NCBI GenBank assembly: GCA_963813355.1
Contig: CAWEYS010000023.1
Coordinates: 62,001 to 126,000, forward strand
Direction: 5' to 3'
Length of the DNA stretch: 64,000 nt
Origin: DATAGF01 sp963813355
GTDB lineage: Bacteria; Actinomycetota; Thermoleophilia; Miltoncostaeales; Miltoncostaeaceae
Shown: positions 18,118-26,472 of the stretch, piece after piece
How positions within the stretch are numbered: the stretch's first letter is position 1
How the letters are laid out: each line of letters opens with the position of its first letter
Program-made: the position numbers and the translations under genes
The notes under the pieces: generated by a model
Told to the model about the DNA's origin: nothing
The model's database searches: none
The model's input: only the letters and a program-made list of their open reading frames with translations

Positions 18118-19452
18118 GTGCGCTACCACCTGACCACCTTCGGGTGCCAGATGAACGACCACGACTCCGAGCGGATGAAGGGCCTGCTCGAGGGCCTGGG
18201 CTACGCGGAGGCGGGGAGCCGCGACGACGCAGACCTGATCCTCTTCAACACCTGCACGATCCGCGGCAGCGCCGACGAGCGCTTCCTGGGGAACCTGGGC
18301 GACGCCAAGCGCGTCAAGCGCGAGCGCCCGGACGCGGTGGTGGCGGTCGGCGGGTGCTGGGCCCAGAGCCAGAAGGAGCGCGTGTTCGAGCAGTTCCCGT
18401 TCGTGGACATCGCCTTCGGCCCGGGCGAGGTATCGCGCCTGGGCGAGCTGGTGGCGCGGGAGCGGCTCGACGCCGTCGGCGCCTTCAGCTTCGACGGGGC
18501 GTTCAGCGGCAGCCTGCCGGCGGTGCGCGAGCGGCCGCACCAGGCCTGGGTGCAGATCTCGGTGGGCTGCAACTGCGTCTGCGCCTACTGCATCGTGCCG
18601 AGCGTGCGGGGGCGCGAGCGCAGCCGCCCGCCCGCCGACGTGGTCGCCGAGGTCGAGGCGCTGGCCGCCGACGGCGTGCGCGAGGTCACCCTGCTGGGGC
18701 AGAACGTCAACTCCTACGGCCGGGACCTGCCGCGCGAGCGCCGGGCGACCTTCGCGGAGCTGCTGCGGGCCGTGGCCGCCGTCGAGGGGATCTGGCGGGT
18801 CCGCTACACCAGCCCGCACCCCAAGGACATGCGCGCCGACGTGATCGCGGCCATGGCGGAGTGCCCGGAGGTCTGCGAGCACCTCCACCTGCCGGCGCAG
18901 TCCGGAAGCACCCGTGTGCTGAAGGCGATGCGGCGCACCTACGGCCGCGAGCGCTACCTCGACCTGGTGGCCCGGCTGCGCGAGGCGATCCCCGACCTGT
19001 CGCTGACGACCGACCTGATCGTCGGCTTCCCCGGCGAGACCGAGGACGACTTCGCCCAGACGCTCTCGCTGGTCGAGGAGTGCCGCTACGACGGCGCCTA
19101 CACCTTCCTCTACTCGCCGCGGCCCGGCACCGAGGCCCACGACACGCTGCCCGACGACGTCGCGCCCGAGGTCAAGCGCGAGCGCATCGGCCGGCTGGTG
19201 GAGGTGGTGCAGCGGACCGCCGCCGCGCGCGCGGCCCGCTTCGTGGGCACGACGCGCGAGGCGTTGGTCGAGGGCCCCTCGCGCACGGACCCGTCGCGGC
19301 TGCGCGGCCGCCTGAGCCAGAACATCGCGGTCAACTTCACCGGGACCGCGGAGCCGGGCACGCTGGCCCCGGTCACGATCGACGCTGCGACCTCCACCAC
19401 CCTCACGGGCCGCGAGGCCGGCGTCGTCGCGGAGGTGGCCGTTCCCGCCTGA
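18118..19452 (+). CDS. miaB: tRNA-2-methylthio-N6-dimethylallyladenosine synthase (444 aa)
   Basis: Radical-SAM methylthiotransferase that adds the 2-methylthio group to i6A37 of tRNA. The N-terminal UPF0004 cluster ligands are C10, C46 and C80; the radical-SAM cluster is C151-x3-C155-x2-C158 (GCNCVCAYCIVPSVRGRE). A TRAM RNA-binding domain closes the protein (REALVEGPSRTD and following strands). It is followed six bases later by miaA, whose product makes its substrate, so the two modify the same base in sequence. Confidence 0.97.
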   Translation: MRYHLTTFGCQMNDHDSERMKGLLEGLGYAEAGSRDDADLILFNTCTIRGSADERFLGNLGDAKRVKRERPDAVVAVGGCWAQSQKERVFEQFPFVDIAFGPGEVSRLGELVARERLDAVGAFSFDGAFSGSLPAVRERPHQAWVQISVGCNCVCAYCIVPSVRGRERSRPPADVVAEVEALAADGVREVTLLGQNVNSYGRDLPRERRATFAELLRAVAAVEGIWRVRYTSPHPKDMRADVIAAMAECPEVCEHLHLPAQSGSTRVLKAMRRTYGRERYLDLVARLREAIPDLSLTTDLIVGFPGETEDDFAQTLSLVEECRYDGAYTFLYSPRPGTEAHDTLPDDVAPEVKRERIGRLVEVVQRTAAARAARFVGTTREALVEGPSRTDPSRLRGRLSQNIAVNFTGTAEPGTLAPVTIDAATSTTLTGREAGVVAEVAVPA

Positions 19453-19458
19453 GCTGAG

Positions 19459-20382
19459 GTGCTGGCGCTCGCCGGGCCGACGGCCGCCGGCAAGAGCGCC
19501 CTGGCCCACGCCGCCGCCCTGGCCCTGGGCGCCGAGATCGTGGTGGCCGACCCCTTCCAGCGCTACCGCGGCCTGGAGATCGCCGCCGACAGCCCCCGGG
19601 CGGCCGCCCTCGCCGAGGTCCGCTACCACTGCGTGGGCGACCTCGCGCTGACCGAGCGCTCCACGGCGGCCGGGTTCGCGGGGCGCGCGCACGCCGCGAT
19701 CGACGCCTGCGCCGCCGCCGGGCGCCCGGCGATCGTCACGGGCGGCACGGGCCTCTACCTGCGGGCCGCGCTCGCCGAGCTCGCGTTCCCCGAGGAGGCC
19801 GCCCCGGCCGATCGCGACTGGGCCGAGCGCCTCGCCGCCCGCGACCCCGACGCGGCCCTCGCCGCGCTGCGATCCCGCGATCCCGCCGCGGCGGCCCGCG
19901 TGGACGCCGCCAACCCGCGCCGGCTCGCGCGCGCCCTGGAGGTGGCCGCAGGCGGGGGGCGCCCCGGCGACGCCCTCTGGGCCGCCGCGCCGCGCCGGCC
20001 GGCCCTGGTCGTGGCCGTGGCGCGTCCGCGCGAGGCGCTCGACCGCCGCATCGCCGAGCGCGTGCGGCGGGAGCTCGACGAGGGGCTCGTGGCCGAGTTG
20101 GAGGCCGCGCTCGACACCCCGGGCGTCTCCCGTGAGGCGCTGCAGGTGATCGGCGCCCGCGAGGTCGCCGCCATCCGCGCCGGCGAGCTGGACGCCTCCG
20201 AGCTGCCGGAACGCCTGGCCGCCCGCACCCGGCGGCTCGCGCGCAAGCAGCTCACCTGGCTGCGCAAGGAGCCCGATGTCGTCCCGCTCGACCTGGGCGA
20301 CGCCCCAGCCGGGGACGCGTTGCCGGCCCTGCTGGCGATGTGGAGGGGCGCCGGGGAGGGTCCGGTAACCTCCGGCGGATGA
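19459..20382 (+). CDS. miaA: tRNA dimethylallyltransferase (307 aa)
   Basis: Transfers dimethylallyl to A37 of tRNA, the step before MiaB. P-loop GPTAAGKSALAHA at the N-terminus, GTGLYLRA and the QVIGAREV region are present. One family motif is changed: the usual DSMQVYRGLDIGTAKP reads DPFQRYRGLEIAADSP, keeping the Asp and Gln but losing the Ser and the GTAK part. It starts at GTG 19459 (GAGGTG context) just after miaB, and its stop overlaps the dapF start by four bases. Length is normal. Confidence 0.95.
   Translation: MLALAGPTAAGKSALAHAAALALGAEIVVADPFQRYRGLEIAADSPRAAALAEVRYHCVGDLALTERSTAAGFAGRAHAAIDACAAAGRPAIVTGGTGLYLRAALAELAFPEEAAPADRDWAERLAARDPDAALAALRSRDPAAAARVDAANPRRLARALEVAAGGGRPGDALWAAAPRRPALVVAVARPREALDRRIAERVRRELDEGLVAELEAALDTPGVSREALQVIGAREVAAIRAGELDASELPERLAARTRRLARKQLTWLRKEPDVVPLDLGDAPAGDALPALLAMWRGAGEGPVTSGG
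20366..20371 (+). promoter_or_regulatory. -10 box TAACCT inside miaA for dapF (leaderless)
   Basis: Lies within the last codons of miaA, seven bases before ATG 20379, and would let dapF be transcribed separately from miaBA. Confidence 0.5.
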
Positions 20383-21185
20383 GATTCGCCAAGTGGCAGG
20401 GCCTCGGCAACGACTACCTCATCGTCGAGACGGCCGGCTGGCCGCTGCCGCTGACGCCGGCCCGCGCCCGCCGCATCTGCGACCGGCACTTCGGCATCGG
20501 CGCGGACGGCATCCTCGAGCTGACCGACGAGGGCGGGCAGCCGCGCATGACCGTGTGGAACGCCGACGGGAGCCAGGCCGAGAACTGCGGCAACGGCATC
20601 CGGATGGTCGCCCGGCACCTCATGGCGCAGGGGCGGCTGCCGGCCGACGGGCGCATCCTGACCGGCGGCGGGCCGGTCTCGGTGCGGGCGGCCGGCGGCG
20701 ACCGGGTGGAGGTGCGCATGGGGCGGGCGCGCTTCCCCGCCGGCGAGGTGCGCGAGCGCCTGAGCGTGAACGGCGGCGACGTCGAGCTGGCCGAGGTGTC
20801 GATGGGCAACCCGCACGCGATCATCGAGCACCCGGCGCCCGCCGACGTCGTGCGCTCCCTCGGCCCGGCGATCGAGACCGCCGCGCGCTTCCCCGAGCGG
20901 ACCAACGTGGAGTTCGTGCGGGCCGAGGGCCCGTCCGAGATCACGATGCGCGTCTGGGAGCGCGGGGTGGGGGAGACCCTCGCCTGCGGCACCGGCGCCT
21001 GCGCCGCGGCGGTGGCCGCCGTGCGCCTGGGCGGCCTGCGCAGCCCCCTGACCGTGCACCTGGCCGGCGGCGACCTCGAGATCGCCGTCGACGACGACCT
21101 GGAGGTGACGATGACCGGGCCCGCCGTCGAGGTGTACCGGGGCGAGCTGTCGGCCGATCTCGCGCGCGCACTGGAGGAGCTCTGA
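20379..21185 (+). CDS. dapF: Diaminopimelate epimerase (268 aa)
   Basis: Converts LL- to meso-diaminopimelate for peptidoglycan and lysine. The two catalytic cysteines are C70 (AENCGNGIR) and C203 (ETLACGTGAC). ATG 20379 overlaps the miaA stop (ATGA). Its own stop overlaps the CTG start proposed for the following aminotransferase, so the last two steps of LL-DAP to meso-DAP formation appear translationally coupled. Confidence 0.97.
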   Translation: MRFAKWQGLGNDYLIVETAGWPLPLTPARARRICDRHFGIGADGILELTDEGGQPRMTVWNADGSQAENCGNGIRMVARHLMAQGRLPADGRILTGGGPVSVRAAGGDRVEVRMGRARFPAGEVRERLSVNGGDVELAEVSMGNPHAIIEHPAPADVVRSLGPAIETAARFPERTNVEFVRAEGPSEITMRVWERGVGETLACGTGACAAAVAAVRLGGLRSPLTVHLAGGDLEIAVDDDLEVTMTGPAVEVYRGELSADLARALEEL

Positions 21186-22357
21186 CCGCCCGCACCGTCG
21201 GCGCCGAGCGGCTCCGGCGGCTCCCCCCATACCTCTTCGCCCAGATCGAGCAGAAGATCGCGGCCAAGAGGGCGGCGGGCGTGGACGTCATCTCGCTCGG
21301 CATCGGCGACCCCGACATGCCCACCCCGGCCGTGGTGGTCGAGGCGATGCGGGAGCAGGTGGCGCGCCCCGACACCCACCAGTACCCGTCCAACCGGGGG
21401 CGGGAGGGCTTCCGCGAGGCCGTGGCGGGCTTCTACGCGGCGCGCTTCGGGGTGGAGCTCGACCCCGCCACCGAGGTCATCCCCGCGCTGGGCGCCAAGG
21501 AGGCCGTGGCGAACGTCAACCTGGCGTTCCTGGACCCGGGCGACGTCGCCCTGGCCAGCGACCCGGGCTACCCGGTCTACACGACGGGGCCGCTGCTGGC
21601 GGGCGCCGACGCGGTGCCGATGCCGCTGCTCCCGGAGCTGGGCTTCCTCCCGGACCTCGAGGCCATCCCGGCGGAGGTGGCGGCCGCGGCGCGGCTCATG
21701 TTCCTCAACTACCCGAACAACCCCACCGGCGGCGTGGTCGACGACGACTTCTTCGCGCGCGCCGTGGAGTTCGCCCGCCGCAACGACGTGATCGTCGTCC
21801 ACGACAACGCCTACTCGGAGATCACCTACGACGGCTACCGGGCGCCCTCGTTCCTCGAGACCCCCGGCGCGCTGGACGTCGGCATCGAGATCTTCTCCCT
21901 CTCCAAGACCTACAACATGACCGGCTGGCGGGCGGGCGCGGTGGTCGGCAACCGCGACCTCGTGGGCGCCTACTGGCAGCTCAAGACGAACATCGACAGC
22001 GGCATGTTCGAGGCGCTCCAGGAGGCCGCGGCGGCGGCGCTCCGCTCGGACCAGTCGTCGGTGGCGGAGATGTGCGCGATCTACCAGCGCCGCCGCGACG
22101 TGCTGGTGGCCGCGCTGCGGGAGATCGGCCTGCGCGTCAACCCGCCCAAGGGCGCGATCTACGTCTGGGCGCGGGTGCCCGACGGCGAGACCTCGGCCTC
22201 GTTCACCGAGCGGGTGCTCGAGGACGCCGCCGTGGTGATCTCGCCCGGGGCGGCCTACGGGCCGAGCGGCGAGGGCTTCGTGAGGATGAGCCTGACGGTG
22301 CCCGACGAGCGCCTCAACGAGGCCGCCGAGCGGATCGCCGCGCTGGTCGCCGGGTAG
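21182..22357 (+). CDS. dapL: PLP aminotransferase, LL-diaminopimelate aminotransferase-like (391 aa), CTG start
   Basis: Class I/II aminotransferase with PLP lysine K242 (SLSKTYNMTGWRAG), the cofactor-binding HDNAYSEI and NYPNNPTG motifs, and the LGIGDPDMPTP opening of the DapL group. Next to dapF it most likely makes LL-diaminopimelate directly from tetrahydrodipicolinate; a broader aminotransferase is the alternative. The conserved N-terminus (AERLRRLPPYLFAQIE) is preceded in frame by CTG 21182 only; it overlaps the dapF TGA as CTGA, and GGAGG lies at 21173-21177. No ATG, GTG or TTG is available until well inside the domain. Confidence 0.88.
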   Translation: MTARTVGAERLRRLPPYLFAQIEQKIAAKRAAGVDVISLGIGDPDMPTPAVVVEAMREQVARPDTHQYPSNRGREGFREAVAGFYAARFGVELDPATEVIPALGAKEAVANVNLAFLDPGDVALASDPGYPVYTTGPLLAGADAVPMPLLPELGFLPDLEAIPAEVAAAARLMFLNYPNNPTGGVVDDDFFARAVEFARRNDVIVVHDNAYSEITYDGYRAPSFLETPGALDVGIEIFSLSKTYNMTGWRAGAVVGNRDLVGAYWQLKTNIDSGMFEALQEAAAAALRSDQSSVAEMCAIYQRRRDVLVAALREIGLRVNPPKGAIYVWARVPDGETSASFTERVLEDAAVVISPGAAYGPSGEGFVRMSLTVPDERLNEAAERIAALVAG

Positions 22358-22358
22358 C

Positions 22359-22796
22359 GTGGGGCCGCCCGAGCTGCAGGTGCGCATCCTGCGACCGGGC
22401 GGGCGGCTCCCGGCCCGCGCGCACCCCGGCGACGCCGGGCTCGACCTGGCGGCCGCCGAGGCCGCGGAGCTGCCGCCGGGCGGGCGCGCGCCCGTCGGGA
22501 CGGGGCTCGCCGTCGCGATCCCGCCGGGTCACGCGGGCCTCGTGCTGCCGCGCTCGGGCCTCGCCCGCCGCCACGGGGTGACCCTCGCGAACTCCCCCGG
22601 CCTGATCGACGCCGGCTACCGCGGGGAGCTCGTCGTGACGCTCGTCAACCTCGGCGACGCGCCCCATCGGGTCGAGGCGGGGGACCGCATCGCGCAGCTC
22701 GTGCTGGTCGCCGTCGAGCTCTGGGCGGCCCGCGAGGTCGGGGAGCTCCCGCCCTCGGACGGCCGCGGCGAGGGCGGGTTCGGCTCGACCGGCTGA
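22359..22796 (+). CDS. dut: dUTP diphosphatase (145 aa)
   Basis: Trimeric dUTPase that hydrolyses dUTP to dUMP. The family motifs appear in order: GDAGLDLAAA, PRSGLARRHG, the GLIDAGYRGELVVTLVN motif with the catalytic Asp, RIAQLVLV, and a C-terminal GEGGFGSTG flexible arm. GTG 22359 follows the aminotransferase stop by one base. The gene faces gatD; only 16 bases separate the two stops. Confidence 0.96.
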   Translation: MGPPELQVRILRPGGRLPARAHPGDAGLDLAAAEAAELPPGGRAPVGTGLAVAIPPGHAGLVLPRSGLARRHGVTLANSPGLIDAGYRGELVVTLVNLGDAPHRVEAGDRIAQLVLVAVELWAAREVGELPPSDGRGEGGFGSTG

Positions 22797-22812
22797 GCGG
22801 CGCCCGAACCCC

Positions 22813-23571
22813 TCAGCGCGGCGAGCGTCCCCCGGCGGCGCGGGCCGTCGCGGCGCGGTGGGCCGCCTCCTCGAGCGCGTCGTCGAGCGGCGCCAGCTCC
22901 ACGGGGGCGCCGCCGGAGCGGTGCTCGAGCCCCCAGGCGATGAGCCGGTCGGCGAGCCAGGGGTTCTTGGGGAGGAGGGGGCCGTGGAGGTAGGTCCCGA
23001 CGACGCGGCCGGTGACGCCGCCCTCGCCGCCGTCCTCGCCGTTGTTGCCGTGCCCGTGCACGACCGTGCCGAGGGGGCGCGAGCCCGGGCCCAGGCGCGT
23101 GCGGCCGGCGTGGTTCTCGAAGCCCACGACGCGGTGGCGCTGCCCGTCGAGCTCGGCGTCGATGACGAGGTTGCCGATCAGGCGCGTGGGGCCCGCGACG
23201 GTGTCGAGGTCCAGGAGGCCGAGCCCGGGCATGCGCGCGCCGTCGGCGCCGGTGTAGCCGTGGCCGGCGAGCTGGAAGCCCCCGCAGACGCAGAGCGCGG
23301 CCGCGCCGCCGGCCACCGCCGCGCGCAGCCCGTCGGCCTTGGTCCGCAGCAGGTCCTCGGCGACGACCGCCTGGTCGCGGTCCTGCCCCCCGCCGAGGTA
23401 GTAGAGGTCGTGCGCGCCCGGGTCCACCGGCTCGCCCAGGCCCGACCCGGTCACCTCGATCGCGTGCCCGCGCCAGGCGAGGCGCCGCTCGAGCACGGCG
23501 ATGTTGCCCCGGTCGGCGTAGATGTTCATCTCGCCCGGGTAGAGGTGGCAGACGCGCAGGGTCAGGCTCAC
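22813..23571 (-). CDS. gatD: Lipid II isoglutaminyl synthase, glutaminase subunit GatD (252 aa)
   Basis: Class I glutamine amidotransferase of the CobB/CobQ type. It supplies ammonia to MurT for amidation of the D-Glu of the peptidoglycan stem. Nucleophile C96 lies in CVCGGFQLAG and the catalytic H196 in GTYLHGPLLPKNP. YYLGGGQDRDQ is the typical substrate-binding loop. GTG 23571 starts it, 55 bases after the stop of a methyltransferase gene that separates it from murT. The order murT-methyltransferase-gatD is unusual, since the two subunits are normally adjacent. Confidence 0.93.
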   Translation of the reverse strand: MSLTLRVCHLYPGEMNIYADRGNIAVLERRLAWRGHAIEVTGSGLGEPVDPGAHDLYYLGGGQDRDQAVVAEDLLRTKADGLRAAVAGGAAALCVCGGFQLAGHGYTGADGARMPGLGLLDLDTVAGPTRLIGNLVIDAELDGQRHRVVGFENHAGRTRLGPGSRPLGTVVHGHGNNGEDGGEGGVTGRVVGTYLHGPLLPKNPWLADRLIAWGLEHRSGGAPVELAPLDDALEEAAHRAATARAAGGRSPR

Positions 23572-23626
23572 GCCGCCGCCCGAGGAGGGCCGGCCGCCGC
23601 CGAGAGCGGCCGAGGCCGAGGAGGGC

Positions 23627-24398
23627 TCATGGACGCGCCCGGCACCGGTAGACCTGCCGCTGGGAGCCGGGCCCGAGCGGCGTCCCGGCGAAGTCGCCCG
23701 CCACCTCGACCGCCTCGAGACCGGCCTCCGCCAGGAGGGCCTCGACCTCGTCGGGCCAGAACAGGTGGACGCGGTGGCGGCGCAGGAAGTCGCGCGCCGG
23801 CGCGTCGGCGCGGTGCTCCTCGATGCGCAGCGTGAACTCGAGCGTGCGCGTCTCGGGGTCCCACCCGTCGTACCAGCCGGAGTGCAGCAGCAGGGGCCCG
23901 CCGGCGCCGTCGCGATAGTGGCCGCTGGAGCGCTCGATGCCCATCGTGGCGACGATCTCGTCCGGGTCCGGGTAGCCCACCTCGAACGCGAGCTCGCCGC
24001 CGGGGGCGAGGTGGGCCCGCACCCCGCGCAGGCAGGCGAGGCGATCCGCCGGGTCGGTCAGCACCTGGAGGGTGTTCATCGCGGCGATCACGAGCCGGAA
24101 CTCGACCGGCAGGCGGAGGGCGGCGAGGTCCCCGGCCACGGGGCGCACCCGCGCGCGGACGTCTGCCGGCTCGCGCTCCAGGCGCCGCCCGAGCTCCGCC
24201 AGCATCGCCCCCGAGCGGTCGAGCGCCCACACCTCGTGGCCGTCGCGGGCCAGCGGGATGGCGACGCGGCCCGTCGCCGCGCCCGAGGTCGAGCACCGGC
24301 GACCCGCAGCGCGCGGCGGCCGCGCGCCAGTAGGGGATGTCCTGGACGTAGTGGGCGTGCTCGAGCGCGAAGCGGCGCGCCTCGTCGTCATCGCTCAC
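23627..24398 (-). CDS. SAM-dependent methyltransferase between murT and gatD, one frameshift
   Basis: The N-terminal part (EHAHYVQDIPYWRAAAARCG then SPVLDLG) and the rest (ATGRVAIPLARDGHEVWALD, VRPVAGDLAALRLP, LAPGGELAFEVGYP) are in different frames, joined at about 24280. Removing one G or C in the GGGCGCGG run restores motif I as VLDLGAATGRVAIPLA, so a single inserted base explains it. The length with correction, about 256 residues, and motifs fit a class I methyltransferase. Its start at 24398 overlaps the end of murT. Cotranscription suggests an envelope substrate, but nothing in the sequence identifies it. Confidence 0.8.
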
Positions 24399-25764
24399 GC
24401 CAGAACGCCTCCGCCGCGCCCCGGCGCACCAGCGTCTCGCGCAGGCCGAGCATGGCGGTGTAGGTGGGCAGCACGTAGAGGGTGCCCCCGGGCGGGGTCG
24501 CCGCGACGGCGGCGTCGAGTGCGGCGCCGGGGTCGGGCACGACGGCCATGCGGTCGGCGCCGACCCCCGCGTAGCGCACCCGCAGGGCGAGGTCGTAGGC
24601 CCGGTCGCCGGTGACCGTCAGCGAGGCGGCGCGCTCGAGCAGCGGCTCGTAGTCGACGTCCCAGATCCACGACACGTCGTGGCCGTCGGCGATGCGGTCG
24701 TTGAGGGCGATCAGGAGGTGCGGCCGGCCCTCGTCCAGCAGGATCGTCCGCACGGTCTCGTTGGTCCCCGTGGGGTTCTTGGCGAGGAGCAGGACCAGCT
24801 CGCGCCCGTCCAGGCGCACCCGCTCGCCGCGGCCGAACGCGGCGGGGCTGCGCTCGAGGCCGGGCGCGATGGCGGCGTGGGGGATGCCCATCGCGAGCGC
24901 GGCGGCCACCGCCGCCGTCGCGTTGTAGGCGTTGTGGACGCCGGGCAGGGCGATCGCCGCCTCCACGGGCCCCTCGGGCGTCTCGATGCGCAGGGACGAT
25001 CCGTGGACCCCGCGCAGCTCGACCCGCACCGCCCGCACGTCGGGCGTCGGCCGCGCGGCGCCGCACCCATCGCAGCGCCAGTGGCCGAGGTGCCCGAGCA
25101 CCACCATCGAGTACCGCAGGGGGGCGGCGCAGGCGCGGCAGCGGATCGAGTCGGCGGCGTGGGGGAGGGCCGCGAGCGCGGCGGCCGGGTCGTCGATGCC
25201 GAACGTGAGGGCCCGCGGGCGCCCCTCGGCCAGCTCGGCGACCGCCGGGTCGTCGGCGTTCAGCACCGGCGTGGAGCCCTGGGGCAGGGCCGCGACCATG
25301 CCGGCCCAGCGCGAGGCCAGCGTCTCCAGCTCGCCGTACCGGTCGAGCTGGTCGCGGAAGAGGTTCATCAGCACGAGCACCCGCGGCCGCAGCTGGCGGG
25401 CGACCTCGGGCAGGGCGGCCTCGTCGACCTCGAACAGCCCGGCCTGGGGCGCCGGGCGCCGGGCGCGGGCATCGAGCAGGGCCGTTGCCACGCCCGACAG
25501 GAGGTTGGCGCCCGACGGGTTGGCCGCGAGGTCCCAGCCCGCCTCGCGCGCGCATGAGGAGACCAGGCGCGCGGTGGTCGTCTTGCCGTTGGTGGCCGAG
25601 ATCAGCGTCACGCCGTGGGGCAGCACCGCGCCGAGCTCGGCGACCGCCTCCGGCCGCAGGCGCAGCAGGACCTTGCCCGGCAGGCTCGTCCCGCCGCCGC
25701 GCCCGAGGCGCCGCGACAGGGACCCGGCGGCGCGGGCCAGGGTCAGCGAGGGACCGGCGGTCAC
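24388..25764 (-). CDS. murT: Lipid II isoglutaminyl synthase, ligase subunit MurT (458 aa)
   Basis: Mur-ligase-like ATPase that, with GatD, amidates D-glutamate in lipid II. P-loop SATNGKTTT (K61), the central MNLFRDQLDRYGE motif, a four-cysteine zinc ribbon inserted in the middle domain (C209, C212, C231, C234) and the NPTGTNE and NDRIADGHDVSWIWD motifs of the MurT C-terminal domain are all visible. GTG 25764 is chosen because a minus-strand -10 box TACCAT lies six bases before it. Confidence 0.95.
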   Translation of the reverse strand: MTAGPSLTLARAAGSLSRRLGRGGGTSLPGKVLLRLRPEAVAELGAVLPHGVTLISATNGKTTTARLVSSCAREAGWDLAANPSGANLLSGVATALLDARARRPAPQAGLFEVDEAALPEVARQLRPRVLVLMNLFRDQLDRYGELETLASRWAGMVAALPQGSTPVLNADDPAVAELAEGRPRALTFGIDDPAAALAALPHAADSIRCRACAAPLRYSMVVLGHLGHWRCDGCGAARPTPDVRAVRVELRGVHGSSLRIETPEGPVEAAIALPGVHNAYNATAAVAAALAMGIPHAAIAPGLERSPAAFGRGERVRLDGRELVLLLAKNPTGTNETVRTILLDEGRPHLLIALNDRIADGHDVSWIWDVDYEPLLERAASLTVTGDRAYDLALRVRYAGVGADRMAVVPDPGAALDAAVAATPPGGTLYVLPTYTAMLGLRETLVRRGAAEAFWRER

Positions 25765-25770
25765 GCGGTG

Positions 25771-25776
25771 ATGGTA
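25771..25776 (-). promoter_or_regulatory. -10 box TACCAT of murT (leaderless)
   Basis: Read on the minus strand; six bases to GTG 25764. It would drive murT, the methyltransferase and gatD. Confidence 0.55.
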
Positions 25777-25787
25777 GCGGCGCCCCG

Positions 25788-26444
25788 TCAGCCCGCCGTC
25801 GACCAGGACCCGTCCGGGCGCCCGACCAGGACCCGGCCGAGGGGCGAGTGGAAGAGCCCGTGGTCGACGACCCCCGGCAGCGCGGCGGCGCGGGCGGCGA
25901 TGGCCGCCCAGTCCGCCCCGGCGGGGACCTCCAGGTCGAGCAGGACGAGCCCGTCGTCGCTGCGGCCGGGCCGGCGCCGGGGCGCCAGGTCGGCGAGCTC
26001 CCCGGCGACGCGCGCGGCGCCGAAGGGGATCGCGGCCACGGGCAGCCGCCCCCAGGAGTCGAGGGACCGGGTCATCTTGGGCTCGTCGACCAGCACCAGC
26101 CAGACGGCGGCGGCCTGGGCCACGAGCCGCTCGCGCACGAGCGCGCCGCCCGCCCCCTTGACGATCAGGCCGCCCGGGTCCACCGCGTCGGCGCCGTCGA
26201 AGGCCAGGTCGAGGGGCCCGCGGAGCCGTCCCACGCGGATGCCCAGCTCGCGCGCCAGCGCCGCGCTGGCGCGGGACGTCGGCACGCCGCGGCAGCGCAG
26301 GCCGCCGGCCACGCGGCGCGCGAGCGCCCGGATGCCGGCGGCCGCGGCGCGGCCGGTCCCGAGGCCCACCTCCATGCCGTCCTCGACCTGGGCGGCGGCG
26401 GCCTCCCCGGCCGCGGCCCACGCCCGCGCTCGTGCCTCCTCCAC
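25788..26444 (-). CDS. rpiA: Ribose-5-phosphate isomerase A (218 aa)
   Basis: Interconverts ribose 5-phosphate and ribulose 5-phosphate in the pentose phosphate pathway. Visible motifs are VGLGTGRAA (phosphate loop), DLAFDGADAVDPGG with the catalytic Asp, and LIVKGAGGALVRERLVA with the active-site Lys and Glu. GTG 26444 is preferred because TAGCCT lies seven bases upstream. The family's usual SxxT phosphate-binding part looks shortened to GLGTGRAAAAGI, so the match is good but not textbook. Its start is only 28 bases from the divergent gene's start. Confidence 0.86.
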   Translation of the reverse strand: MEEARARAWAAAGEAAAAQVEDGMEVGLGTGRAAAAGIRALARRVAGGLRCRGVPTSRASAALARELGIRVGRLRGPLDLAFDGADAVDPGGLIVKGAGGALVRERLVAQAAAVWLVLVDEPKMTRSLDSWGRLPVAAIPFGAARVAGELADLAPRRRPGRSDDGLVLLDLEVPAGADWAAIAARAAALPGVVDHGLFHSPLGRVLVGRPDGSWSTAG

Positions 26445-26451
26445 GCGCGGA

Positions 26452-26461
26452 AGGCTATGCG
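26452..26461. promoter_or_regulatory. Overlapping divergent -10 boxes for rpiA and the MBL-fold gene
   Basis: AGGCTA (26452-26457) is TAGCCT on the minus strand, seven bases before the rpiA GTG. TATGCG (26456-26461) on the plus strand shares two bases with it and lies 11 bases before GTG 26473; the plus box is weak. The same geometry occurs at 46027-46036. Confidence 0.45.
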
Positions 26462-26472
26462 ACGATCCGCCC

